Assembly (NCBI GenBank): GCA_023374025.1
Contig: SIJG01000113.1
Coordinates: forward strand, 297,213-361,212
Length of the DNA stretch: 64,000 nt
DNA from: Heterodera schachtii
Taxonomy: Eukaryota; Nematoda; Chromadorea; Rhabditida; Heteroderidae
Direction of reading: 5' to 3'
The notes below the pieces were generated by a model. The model did not search any database. It was given only the letters and a program-made list of their open reading frames with translations, and was not told the DNA's origin. The position numbers were made by a program, and so were the translations under genes. Every line of letters starts with the position of its first letter. Positions within the stretch are counted from its first letter, which is position 1. Positions 37,901 through 50,692 of the stretch are shown piece by piece.

Positions 37901-40539
37901 TGATTGACAAAGAAAAAAGTTGTAGTCCAAAATTTGGGCTGGCACCGAAACGGCGGGCACCGAACCGTCCCCTACCGGTTCCTCATGTAATATTTTATGT
38001 TTTAATTTAAAATAATTTATTTTAAAACGCATTAAAAATTATTTATTTATTTTCTTTTAAGTAAATGCGTTTATGACTTGTATATTAGCGCATACAAAGG
38101 GAATTGAAAATAGCAAAAATTAGTTATGTTTAATTAAATTCTATTAAAATTTATATTTGTAGATAAATAATTTGGTGATGAATATTTAATAACTAATTAC
38201 TCAGTTCTTCTCGGGCGATGTGAATGTGACTCGCAGCTCATCAGAGGGACTCACAATGAGTTAAATTTTGAATAGATTCTTGTTGTTTTAATTTTATTTT
38301 TTATTGCCAAAAACTTGTTAATTAATTAATTTTTTGAATATTACAGCAATTTAAAACAGCATTCCGTGAAATAGAGGTTTGTATGTTGTGTGTGCTAGAA
38401 ATATGTATAATCAAAATTTATTTATTTGAAGAATTGATTATGATTCTTTATTGCATATTAACATGTATAATAAATTATTTGGTTTTTTAAATTTTTAATT
38501 CTATAAAAAGCATATTTTTAATAATATTTAAAACCTGACTAAAATTTAAATTGTCCGTATTTCTCGGTACTGCTGGTTCGTTTATAAGATTTATCACAAA
38601 ATCCCAAAAAGGGCTCAAAAATCTGGGACCTAAAATGTAAAGTAATTTCATTGCTCGATTTGTTTACTAGACATTATAATCATAAAGCTTTTTCTCGTCT
38701 TTATTACATTTTTTTAAATATTGAATTGAATATTTTCTAGTTTAACATTAATTGAATAATCTAATCAAAAGTGTTTACTTTTTATTTTGCTTTTTCTTAT
38801 CACATTTTTTCTTTGAATTTAAAAGTTTTTTAATTTTTACTTTTAAAAATATGAATTTATTTTTATTTATTGATTTATATGATATATAATAAAATAATTT
38901 AATATTATTTAAAATTCTATAAAAGGAACTTTTGGAATATGAGGATACTAAAAATATTTCTTTCAAAAATTTTGGGTTTTATTTCCGTTTTAATTTTTAA
39001 ATTTTGTTTATTATTAATAAATTGTGCTACATACCTATTTGTTTTCTTGTTTTGTTTTTCACATTTTTTTATGATTCACAAAGTGTGCTCACATTTGGTT
39101 TATTTATTTTTCGTCTTTTTCAAAAATATATATTGTTATTTTTTATCTGTTTACTATTTTTGTTAGCCTTTAATCTTGCTAGGAAACAGTTTATATCACA
39201 AGTTTTATCTGTTCATTTGTTTTTTTAAAGATTATAATTTTCATAGCTTATATTTAAATATTCTTTAAACAGCATTTGTCGGTTTATATTATTCTTATAT
39301 TAAATTATTCACTGTTTTTCATTAGTTGTGTAAAAGTTTTAATTCTTTTTCCTGCACTTATTCTATTTTTCAGAAAAATTATTATGTGAGAAAATATATT
39401 ATATAAATTGCTGCCACAAATTTAAAAGAATTTTTTATTCAATTTTAACTTAAAGAGAACTTAAGTTTAAATTTATGATATAGGTTGAATGAGTTTTTTT
39501 AATGTTTAAAATATTACTTATTCAATTTATATCATTAAAGATAAATAAAAAAAATTTAATTAGCAGCAGAAAATTTTTCAATCTCAATGTTGTTTGTTAA
39601 CAATTGCAACGCATGTCATAACATCTTTGTCATTCACTCAAGACATAGACTATTCTTTTTCTTTAATTTTTTTTTTTAATTATTTAATTATTAACAAAGT
39701 TTGTTTAATTTAAACTATACATATTTTTAAATTGATAAATTTAAATCAGTTATATTTTTGGCTTTTTATAGTCATTTAAATTTTTAAAACCAATTTTTTA
39801 TTGTTCATTAATATGTATAAAGATTGTTTAAATAAAAATATTTAAACCAAGTTTTTCATTTATTCTTTTGTTGTTGTTTTATAATTTTCCATAGTTCAAT
39901 TGTTTATAAAGTAAGTAGCTATTTATTTTTGTTCTTATAGAAATAATTTAATAGTTATTTTATTTGTCTTCCTTCAATTTATATTTAAAATTACCATTAG
40001 GAAATTATATAAAAAATGCTTCATTACAGTGATTGCTTGTTTAGAGAACTTACTTTTTGTTTACATAAACTAAAATAATTTATAGCTAATTCTGCTTTAT
40101 TTTCTTCAAACGAGGGCCCACAACAAATAAATAAGCCCAAAAAAGAAGTCACACCATTGGGAGAGCTCATTTTATTTTGTGTACAATATTACTTCAAATT
40201 GATTTGTTTATTATTTTAAAATAAACATTTAATTATTTATTTTTGCTTTTTTCCATTTTATTAATAATTATAAAAAAATTTTGACAGATTCCATTTCTTT
40301 TAAGTTTTTATCTCCGTATCTCTTTATTCAACAAAATATATTAATTCATCATTTATTTTATTAGTTTTGCAAGCTAATAAATCTGCATCTCTGTAAAATT
40401 TTTCATTTAATTTTTAGTTTTATTATGTTTATGTGTTTAATTCTTCTCTATCTTAGTTTAATTTATTGATTGATATTAATTGTCCAGGCCCAAGAAATTT
40501 TTTTCTGTTTTCCAAGTTGATGCATTGAGATCGTAACTA

Positions 40540-40967
40540 ACCATTGGATTAATCATTCATCATTCTTGATGGATATGTGTTTAATTATTTCATAAACAAG
40601 GACAGAATATTAACATAGTTTATGCATAATTCAAAACAATAGCACATGAAATAATGAATATAATTGAATGACTTTTAATACATTGGAATATTGAGTTTAT
40701 CCGCCACTTATATTAAAACATATTTTTAAATATCAAGCTAAAAATTTTAGACATTAAACTTTCCTTTCATGTGACATCAAAAAAAAATGCAATTATTTAA
40801 AAAACATATTAATGTGTATTAAAACATTGAAAAATAAATTGATTGTTTTCCAAATAATTATTTGTTGTGAACTTAATTTTGTTTGTCAAATACAATTCAA
40901 AGTATTTAAACAAATGATTTTTAACTCATTTCTTTAAAGTGTTCACTTAATTTAGTAATCCAATGGT
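40540..40967. mobile_element. Possible Tc1/mariner-type MITE (428 bp)
   Basis: ACCATTGGATTA and TAATCCAATGGT are perfect 12-bp inverted ends, each next to a TA dinucleotide, as expected for Tc1/mariner target duplication. The interior is A-rich inside the T-rich half, which favours an insertion. Short ends and a TA duplication are weak evidence, so chance cannot be excluded. Confidence 0.4.
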
Positions 40968-41536
40968 TATTTTTTAATTTTTGCTTAACTTTGCTCACCC
41001 TAACATCAATTTAGTTGTTATATTAGAATAGAATTTTTGTTTGAATTATTGACAAATAATATTTATATTTTTAATTAAAATTTATTAAGTGAAAAATGCA
41101 GGCATTGATACCTTCTTATTTTTGCAATAAAATTAATTAATTAATTGCCAAGGATTTTTTTAAATTGTTGATATCTTATAGTCGTACAGTTTTTTGAAGT
41201 GCACAGTGCTTCCAAAATTAATCCGATATTAATAAATTATTAACATTACAGTAGTCTACACATGTTTTCAATTTTCGAACATGTCTTGGTCTTTATATAA
41301 AAAAAATTAATTATATTTAATTTTTTATGAAAATTTTTATTTTATTTATTATTCTTTTATTCATCTTTCTAATTAAAAATTAAAATATAAAATTAATATT
41401 GTATATTTTGCACGAAACAGTCCATTCGACTGGTTGATTTAGGTTATGCAGAAATTAAGTGATATATATTGAATGTGTATTTTTTAAATAAGGAATAAAT
41501 AATAAACATTTTTAAACAACATAGAAAAACTTTAAG

Positions 41537-41671
41537 AATTCTATTTTGGGCATTTCATGCCTATTTTATGCTTTCAAAGAAGATGCTTTATAATAATAGT
41601 TCTTTTTATTTTAATATTGGTCTTGTTTGCAAAATTTATTTAAAAAATTTCTTGTTCAGATTCCTTTAGTT
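41537..41671 (+). repeat. Module R5, copy 1, part 1 (left of MITE)
   Basis: TTTTGGGCATTTCATGCCTA, TTATGCTTTCAAAGAAGATG, CTTTATAATAATA, AATATTGGTCTTGT. Continues at 42,605 after the MITE insertion; the uninterrupted copy is at 44,545-44,985. Confidence 0.85.
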
Positions 41672-42604
41672 CAGGGCTACCCTTGAAAATTTCCCGAAAT
41701 AAGTACATCGCTGGTCAAAAATAAGTTTTAGGGGTCAAAAATAAGTACATTTTTTAAAACACGTTTCCACAACTTTAAATCATATTTTTATTCAACAAAA
41801 TCAAGAATTAGCAACATATTTCTCGCCGCCAACTTTTTTCTGACCAATTCCGCTTAGAAATGAAAAAATTATACATTTCCGAAAATCAATTTTAAGGTTT
41901 TAACAATTTTGTCGAATACATAAGCAATTGGTAATTTAAGTGCATTTAGAATCAAAAAAATCAGATTTTTAACAATTTTTTTCGGGCATTTTTCCGAAAA
42001 AACAAGTTCTGTCCAAAAATGAACAAAATTTGCGATCTTGGGCTAATTTTTAAGAGAAAAAATAGGATTTTTTGGGGGCCGGCGGTGCCGATAGGCGCCG
42101 CCGGGGAAATTTTTAAGTATTTTTAATGAATTTTGTTAGGAAATAGCCAAATTTTTTAGAAATTTCCTCTTTTAAATTAAAAGGCAAACCTAAATCAGAA
42201 CATTTCTTAGAAATAAGAACAGATACACCCCTGCTCTAATAGACGCCGACGGAAAAATTTTTGTAATTTTTAATGCGATTTCTTAACGGTTTGGTTCAAA
42301 AAATGACAAAATTACGATTTTGAGCCAATTTTTTTAAAGAGAATAAGAAACAGCCGAGAGACAAATTTGAATATTTAACTGAATCTTGTTAAGATTTTGC
42401 ATATTAATTCGCTTCAAAAAACATTTCTTTCAAAAATTATCATTTAAAAATCTAAATTTCTCTCTGAATCCAAAAAATAAGTACAAAATAAGTACATTGA
42501 GCTCAAATAAGTACAATACTTACAAATAAGTACATTTTAATTTTATAGTTTTGGACCCTCCAAATAAGTACAATACTTACAAATAAGTACAAAGGGTAGC
42601 CCTG
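41672..42604. mobile_element. hAT-type MITE, TIR CAGGGCTACCC (933 bp)
   Basis: Terminal inverted repeat CAGGGCTACCCTT, flanked by the perfect 8-bp target duplication CTTTAGTT. AAATAAGTACA units are iterated inside both ends. The intact GC hairpin is at 42,079-42,104 and a decayed second one (AATAGACGCCGACGG) about 150 bp downstream, each followed by the cassette text, so the cassette is a tandem repeat here. The paralogous array copy at 44.6 kb lacks the element and keeps one CTTTAATT, which is an empty site. Confidence 0.96.
42079..42104 (+). repeat. Cassette hairpin copy (intact)
   Basis: Same 11-bp arms and GATA loop as at 26,511 and 31,733. Confidence 0.85.
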
Positions 42605-42940
42605 CTTTAGTTTCATTCTATTTCGCTGAGCTTCCTATGTTTTGAATTCACATTCAATTAATTGATTGAACTTAGTAAGAAATCTATGAACATTCATAAT
42701 TTTAAATTCTTTTTTATTTAAATAAAATTTTTATTTTTTTCAAAGTTTAAATTAACTTAGATGAGTAATAATTTATGTCTAAATATATGTTGGAATAAAA
42801 AAAAACTATTCATAAAAATCAAATGATAATCTATTACATTCAATGAATTCATTTTCTATAATTTTTTATTGTTAATTTATACAAATTCTTTCTTTTTTAG
42901 TGTTTCCAGAATTTTAGATAAATACATATCAGCATCGTGT
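42605..42940 (+). repeat. Module R5, copy 1, part 2 (right of MITE)
   Basis: TTTCGCTGAGCTTCCTAT, AAGAAATCTATGAACATTCA, ATAATTTATGTCTAAATATA, TCAAATGATAATCTATTA and GAATTCATTTTCTATAATTT match 44,690-44,985 in order. Confidence 0.85.
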
Positions 42941-43849
42941 TAATATTCTTGCTGATAATTTTATGGCAATTATAGGTTCGTGTCTTGTGATGGGAGTTAA
43001 TTTTAATAAATTAACTTTTTACCGAGTTCCACCATTATTTTCTCTCCGTTGCAATTTTATTAATTTTTGAAATTTTTAAAAATTTTTGTTTAAGTATATA
43101 TATATTTTTTAAATGATTTAATTTTTATTTTTTATTATATAATATTTATGCGCATGTTTTTTGGAAAAATTTTAAAATTGTATTTAATTATTAAATGTAC
43201 CCGCCTCTCTGCCTTCCATGGTGCTTGGAACGAACTCTTCATTTCAGCATTATTTTTTATTTAATTATATTTTTTATACCTTTTAATGTGAGAAAAATTT
43301 TACGTCCAAAAGCTTATTCATGCTTATTCTTTCAATTTCTGTAAATTTAAAATTTATTTAAATATTTATATTTTTAATATTTTTGTTAGTTACAAAACAC
43401 AATAAATAAGTTTTATTTCATTAATTTGGTTTTTATATTGTTTTAATTAATGAAATTTTAATTATTTGAATTATCTAGCATCTAGCAAGCTGTTTTCACG
43501 CATTGAATGCATAATTCTTTCATTTTGAGGCATAATATAATTATTTTATTCCTATGTTAATTATTATTTTTTTGTCATGAATGCAATTAATTTATTTAAT
43601 TCTTTTGAATACAAATGTTTAATGTTATAATTAATTATTTGTAATCATTTATTTAACAATAGTTATTTGTGATATTTTTATTTATTATTTAAAATTTTAA
43701 TATATATGAATTTTTCAAAATTTGCCATAAACAATGCTCTGAACTCATTTTAAGGTCTATTACGCATTGGTAAAACGTAAATTCGGTAAAATAAATTTTA
43801 CAATAAGTTTTATAATTATTTATTAATTGTTATTAACTTTGACGTTTAC

Positions 43850-43915
43850 AACTCCCATGAAAGTGAGTCCTCAATTGTTTCTTTCAGTGCTCCGAGTGTA
43901 TCAAAGATAGATATA
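43850..43915 (+). repeat. Module C copy 1 (ACTCCCATG ... TGCTCCGAGTG)
   Basis: ACAACTCCCATGAAAGTGAG, TTTCTTTCAGTGCTCCGAGTG. Relatives: 48,601-48,690, 55,735-55,800 and 60,215-60,275. Confidence 0.6.
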
Positions 43916-44544
43916 TTTTTTATTTTTTAAGATTAAAGTTTTTATATTTTTATTTAGTAAAGACAAAAAGCATACTTAAAATTTGTTATTTATTTATTTC
44001 TTTTCTCGGCACTCGGTCAAACGCTGCTCTTCACCAATGTCATATCACTGTTGCAATTTTGAAGGAAATATTATTTAATTAATATAAGAATTATTTTTAA
44101 ATATTCAATTTAGTAATGTTAAAGCAAAATCGAATCATTAAAAATTCTGCAATTTCTGTGTATCTATTCTTTTTTTTGTTAGCTTGCTACGACCTAATAC
44201 GTACAGAAAATGAGTTTTCAATTTTGTTTAAGATTTCTAGCTTTATTTTGGTGCCTTTTTTGATTTTCATGTCTTTTTTTCGTGCCTTTTTTCCGAAATA
44301 GGTAAGAATATGTAAATAATAAATTTTTTTATTATCATTTTCGGACAAAAAATATTAGAAAAACCTCCAAAATGCCATAAAGAAAACTTTATTAGGCTCA
44401 GAATAACGTTTTAGCTATTAGAAAAATGAACCTTGATATTCATTTTTTGTGAAAAAGTTCAAAAAAAAAATTTCGCAAAAATTTCAATACGTTTTCAAAA
44501 GTTTAAAAACTGATAATAAAAAATATATGAAAATGTTGTGAAAT

Positions 44545-44985
44545 TTTGCATTTTATTTTGGGCATTTCATGCCTATTTATGCTTTCAAGGAAGATGCTTT
44601 ATATTAATACTTTGTATTTTAATATTGGCTTGTCTGCAGAATTTATAAATTTTGTTTTTGTTGAGGTTCCTTTAATTCCATTCTTTCTCGCTGAGCTTCC
44701 TATATTTTAGTGTTCACATTCCGTTAATTGAATTTTGTAAGAAATCTATCAACCTTCATAAAATTAAATTAATTTTTATTAAAATAAATTTTTATATTTT
44801 CCAAAATTTAAATGAATTTAGATAACAATAATTTATGTCTAAATATAAATAGGAATAAAAAAATTATTCACAAAAATCAAATGATAATCTATTAATTTAA
44901 TGAATTCATTTTCTATAATTTTATATATGTTAATTTATACAATTTTGTTCTTTTTTTTTATTATTTCCGACATTTTAGATAAATA
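44545..44985 (+). repeat. Module R5, copy 2 (empty site of the 41.7-kb MITE)
   Basis: TTTTGGGCATTTCATGCCTA, GAAGATGCTTTATATTAATA, then GGTTCCTTTAATTCCATTCT reads straight through the position where copy 1 carries the MITE, and continues with CTCGCTGAGCTTCCTATATT and the rest of the module. Confidence 0.85.
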
Positions 44986-45369
44986 GATATCTTAATAATT
45001 ATATCGTTCATGTTTTCTAATATTTAAGCTTATTTTACATATTTTCAAGTTGCAGTAATTTTGATGACATTTTTTTTATGAAGAAAAATAAATAAATACT
45101 TATGAATTGCTTGTGAAAAGATATTTTGTTTCAAGATAATTTTTTAAACTTGAATTTTTTTTCAAAATTCAATTGGTCGCTTTCTCGAATACACAAATAT
45201 AGTGTTCTTTTTTTAAATCTCGTATATTTGTTAATTTTATGATTATTATTCCGATTAAAGCATTTGAATTTATTAACTTTAGTAATTTTTCACATTTTTC
45301 ATTGGAAAAGTTTATTCTAATGTTTTTATTAAAATTATCTTTTCCTTCATTATTATTACAAGATTATAA

Positions 45370-45510
45370 TTGATTATTTTACTATTTTTGGTTCTGTCCT
45401 ATGCTTTTTTATACGAAATTTATTATTAAAAAAATAAATTTGAAAAATAAATGCAGAAAATTAAATATATTTTAAATAATCCACTTTCACTTGATCCACT
45501 GGCATTTTTT
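45370..45510 (+). repeat. Module R13, plus copy (AATCCACTTTCACTTGATCCACT)
   Basis: The reverse complement of this stretch matches 28,577-28,685 next to the array junction: CTTTCACTTGATCCACTG and ATACGAAATTT are the diagnostic blocks. Confidence 0.7.
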
Positions 45511-48500
45511 TCTTGGAGGTTTAATCCATTATTTTTTAAAATAAAACATAAAATTGTTGTGTATTATTCATTTTGAGTATTTTTTAATTTAAATGCTGAC
45601 AGTTACTGCTAATTTATCAAAACTGGTTTATTAATTTAAATATTTTTCGTTTTTTATTTTATTTTGCAAAATGCATTTCTGTTTGCTAAATTGTTTTTGT
45701 ATGTTGTTCAGTTTAATAAGGATTCCATATCATATATGTTTCCACATAAGTATCTATGTTTCTGTTTGAGTTATCATTAGCCATTATTTTTAAAATTTTA
45801 CTAAAAAAAAAAAATTTAATTTAGAATATTTTCTTTTTTAGTTCGGCGTGAAGCTCCTCACTCTCGGTTTTTTGAAATTCTTGTTTAATATTTATTTGTA
45901 GAAATTATTTTCACGATGTTTCTGCAATTTCCCTTTTTTAATTCTTATATTTTAATTAGTTTTCTTTACTAATGTATAAAATTATTTTATTTTACGCTTT
46001 TATTCAACTTTTTGAATGCTTAGTTTGTGAATTTTATTATAAATTGTCTTATGTATGATAAACCCAAATCTGAAATAATTATATTGGCTGGGTTTGGTCG
46101 AGATTTTTTAGTGTTCTGAGTCAATTATTTTGTCATCATTCAAATTAAATTATTCATCATATTAATTATATCTTATTTAACATTTATTTTGCAAATATTT
46201 TATGTTCGGTATTCCATCAAAAAATTATGTAGTGATAGTTTTCCGTATTTAAAACGTATTTTTATTTATTATTTAAATTGTATTATGATAATATTGCATT
46301 TATATAAATACATTTCAAATCAGCTTTATAAAATTAATTATTAAGTTATGGTATGCCTAATGGCTTACACTTCCGACAATTTTTTAATTTTTTAAATTAA
46401 TTTAGTGACAAAAGTTAATGTTAATATATTTTTATTACACCAAAACACATTCAAAATGAAATTTATTTATAAACCTCATATATATTAAACTTTTTCCCGG
46501 TCAAATTTTTTTTATCGTATTTGACTTATTGAATGAATATTGAATTATTTTGCTTACAAATTAGATAATTTCCTTTTTTGTTTTTTAAGTAATTTTATTT
46601 TTCAATTTAATATGAAAGGATTGATATTAAACATTTAATATTAACTTATGATCAATGCAATCCTTTATTTTTAATAATTTATCTCAATTTTTTCTTGTCG
46701 ATGATTTGTGAAGGTTTTCAGTCCGGGTCAACGTTCTCAATTTCTGCGATCATTTTAAAAAAATTATAAATAATCTAATTTTAATTTTTCTGTTAAAAAA
46801 TAATAAAATTGGGTAAAAAGATTTAATTTACGTATTTTATTTTAAAATTATCACTTATGTTCCAATTTTTTAAATTATGCTTTTGTTTTTATTTGGGAAA
46901 AAATACTGGAACGAATTTGTTTTTATCTTGTTAAATATATTTGGGTTTTTGACAGTATTGTTTTCAAATATAATTATTCTGAATGAGTTTCTTAGGTTTT
47001 ATTATTTTTAGAAATTAATTATACTTTTTAATTTCATTTTTAAAATTAATAGTATCAAGCCACAAGTGGCTAAATTGTATGTTTTATCTATGACCACCTC
47101 ATAAATGTTCTTTCACGCATTTCTCTTGTTGAGCTACAAAATTTGTTTTTAATTATAAAGGTATTAAATCATTATTATTAAAATTTAATTTTTTACTATG
47201 CTATCATTTATAATAAATAGTTGGTTTTGCTTTTGTTTTTAAATGCGCATTTATGATCTTCGATAAACAAAATAAAATTTGCAATATACATATTATTGTA
47301 GCATTTAATTGAACTGGCGATTTTTTAAATTTTTTTTTTCATAAATGTTACTAATTTTTGAATTTTTTGTTTTCAATATTTCATTATTTAAATCTCTTTT
47401 TATTTTAATTCAATCCTCGTGTGCCAGAGTGTCTTCTTCAACACAAAGCGATTTTCTTGATTACTATTTTGCTAGGTTTCTTGCAGAATATTTCATATTT
47501 CACTTCATATTATAATTTTTTTACTTTAAAATCTCGAGAAATTGTTTTAAGTAATGTTTTAATTTTGTTTTCACTAAGTTGAACATTATTATATTATTGT
47601 CTTTTTATTTTTCCAAATGAAGTCAAACTATCTTTTACCCATTTATGTTTTTATTTGCAAATTATATTATCATGATTATAACTTTTCGTTTATTTTAAAC
47701 GCTGTTATTCCGTCAGCAGAAAGGGGAGTTCGGAAAGACAATATGGGTTCAGAATAGAAAATTAACTTCATATTGATTTGAGTGATTACTTAATGATGTC
47801 TATAGGGCAGTAGCCATACTCTGATAACATAGAACTGATTATATTAATTTCTTTAAAAAAATTATTTTTATAAGTATTAACTTATAAATCAGTTGTTTAA
47901 ATAGAAATTATTTCTTTTAATTGAAATAATATTTAATCTAAATCTCAGACTTTCTGGACTTTATTTCTTATAACTATTTTTAGGTGGTATATTTTTGTGC
48001 GAGATGTTGAAACGATTAAATTTGGAAAATTAATAATTTATTATTATTTATTGTCCACTAAATAAGCTCCTATCCTTTGTTCTTTTTCATAGCTTTTGTT
48101 ATAATTGGATATGGCGTTGTTTCAATTTTATTGTTTTATGCATTAATGTGAGGGAAAAGTTGACATCCAGACAGATCCCGTCCATTCTTATGATGGGTTC
48201 CATGAACCAATGTAAATATTTTATGCAATTAAAATAATTTTTGAACTTTTAAAACCTTCTTCCTTTATTTGTTTATGTTTGTCAATCTTTTTTACATTTC
48301 ATTCGATCTAAATAGAATTTTCGTAAATATATTCATAAAAATTTCAATTTTTATATTTTAATTTGTTGTTCGATATTTATATTTAATTTTATTGACTGTC
48401 GAACGAGGCAATAGTTTTTTTTGAACTTTATTAATTCTACTTTATTTAAAATATTTAATTACTTTTTTTGCAAAAATATGTAGACGAAGATAGTTTTGTT

Positions 48501-48600
48501 GCCGCATTTAATTATAAGTTTTATCTTTTTTCCTTTTTCATGAAATATATAATTTCAAAAATTTATCTTTGCAATAATTCTCTAAGTATTAAACGTTTCT

Positions 48601-48690
48601 AAACTCCCATGGTAATGAGTCGATGATGGCTCCCTTCATTGCTCTGAGTGCTTTCTGTTTTAAATTTCCAAGCTTTAAATTTTGTTATTT
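48601..48690 (+). repeat. Module C copy 2
   Basis: AACTCCCATGGTAATGAGTC, CTTCATTGCTCTGAGTGCTT, GTTTTAAATTTCCAAGCTTT. Same order as at 43,850 and 55,735. Confidence 0.65.
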
Positions 48691-49009
48691 TTTTCACCTT
48701 TATTAAAATAAATATTTTTACATTTTATATCCAATTTTCGTAAATATCTATCTCTTCAACGAAAAGAGTGAGTTAATTTAATTCGAAAAATATTTTTATA
48801 ATATTTTTATTATCTTTTCATAGAGTCTAAATTTATTTTAGATTATGTTTTGAATAATTAAAAAATAATAAACAAAGTCTCAACAATAATATATTAAAGA
48901 AAAATTTATGATATTGCAACTTTAATTTTAGTTCCTTTTTTTATTATATTAAATATTCTGTTATTTTTTATATAATTATTACTAATTTAACCGATCACTT
49001 TAGACTCCT

Positions 49010-49330
49010 TGTTAAGCTCAGTGGTCAAGATACAATTTCGAGTACTGGCATCATTTTTTCAATATAAAAAAGGATGTAGCCTATTAATTTTATAATAGAT
49101 TAATTTATTTACAAATTATTATTTTTAGGTGTTAGGAAAAATATAATAATATTGCAAAGCTAATGGATAGTTCATGGCGATGTATATTTTTTATTTATTA
49201 TTATTAGCCTTTATTAATAAATAGTGCTAATTGCACTTTAATTGGCATCATATATTTATAATTTGGTTAAATATCTCGCTCCTCTGTGTTCTATTCGTTT
49301 AATATTAGGGGTAATCATTAAAAAACAAAA
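49010..49330 (+). repeat. Module D+R7, copy 1
   Basis: TTCGAGTACTGGCATCATT, ATTGCAAAGCTAATGGATAG, TAGTGCTAATTGCACTTTAA, AAATATCTCGCTCCTCTGTG, TTCTATTCGTTTAATATTAG. Repeated at 55.3-56.2, 58.9-59.1 and 61.2-61.5 kb, and inverted at 5,020-5,185. Confidence 0.8.
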
Positions 49331-50154
49331 TTATTTATTATTTTCTTTATTTCAATTTATACATTTAAAATAAAATTTTCATGCAAACAATTTTCTTTAT
49401 TAACTGATTTAAATAATTTTCTCTCCAATTTTAATTTGTATTATAAAAAAAGGAACAAATTTTTTAATCTGAATATTAACAATTTTATTTATCTAGTAAA
49501 AATAAGATTCACTTAAATTAATTGATTGCAAATAATTGCATTTAATTTGTTTTAACTAATATCATTTTTTACTTATTGCATAGGCAGTATGGTAGTATTG
49601 TGTATTCTTCCGACTCAAAAATCTGTTGGAGATTCTTTCTTCATTTTATTATGTTTTTATTAATTTAATTTTTTTTTTACGATAAATTTTTTATTATAAT
49701 ATGCATTTTGGAGTTTATTTTCGTACTTAGTTCATTAATTTTATCACCATTAAAGCGATAGAAAATTAAGAACATTTCCACATGGGGAAAGTCATTCAGT
49801 TCAGACGTGCGTGTTCTGAGTAGTGACAATGTGTCCTTCAAAATTTTCAATTTTTTATTTCCTATTAAATCTTTTAATTTTTTCATCTATTTGAATGCAT
49901 TTGATGCTTTGATTTTAAAATTAAATTAATTCATAAATTTTGATAATTTTTAATATTATTTTAATTCCCATCCATGTGCATATATTTTTTAGAATTTAAA
50001 ATATTTGATTATTTAAGTATATTCATATCCGTTAAATATTTTGAATCATTCCACGTGTGTCATGGAAGAAGTAATCGTCTACATTCTAATAATTTATTGA
50101 AATATTATAATTCATTTTATTTCTTAATATTGGCGATCTTATTAACTCAAAAAG

Positions 50155-50545
50155 GTGCTAGGTCGTTATTTAAAAACAATCATTATGATTTGATGAAAAA
50201 TTATTTATAACTTAGCTTAAAAGCAACCTAATTTTTATTTCATGATATCATTCGATAGCTCTAAGTATGCTCTATCAGTCAACAAATTTCAGAAAATTTC
50301 GTCAATTTTCAAAATGTTACGGCCAAAGATGCTCGAAAAATACTCGGAAAACAAGGTTTTTTGAGTTCATCTAGCCATTACATTTTTGAAACTTGACGAA
50401 ATTTTCTGAAATTTTGTAGACTGGTAGAGCATACTTTGTGCTATCGAATGATATCATGAAATAAAAATTAGGTTGCTTTCGAGCTATGTTATAAATAATT
50501 TTTCATCAAATCATAATATGGTTTTTTAAATAACGAATCCGCCCC
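50155..50545. mobile_element. MULE-like foldback element (391 bp)
   Basis: Nearly the whole element is a hairpin. The left arm from GTCGTTATTTAAAA through TTATGATTTGATGAAAAATT, AGCAACCTAATTTTTATTTC, ATGATATCATTCGATAGC to GCTCTATCAGTC is answered by an inverted right arm ending near 50,540. It is flanked by the perfect 9-bp duplication CTCAAAAAG (50,146-50,154 and 50,546-50,554). Long inverted repeats with a 9-bp duplication are the features of Mutator-like elements. No coding sequence. Confidence 0.8.
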
Positions 50546-50692
50546 CTCAAAAAGACAGCTCCATGTTACATTTTCTTTTTAAGGATAGAAATTTGGAATA
50601 TTATTTCTAGTAACATTTGATTATTCTAAATTGTTTTATTTTCGGAAATTTCCGTTAATAAGTTTTTTGTCAAATTAATCATGAATATTTAG

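Noticed and set aside
49677..49886. 69-codon minus-strand frame, Lys/Leu-rich
   Set aside because: It lies in the same repeat context as the 59.1-kb frame, but the proteins do not align convincingly and no family is recognised.
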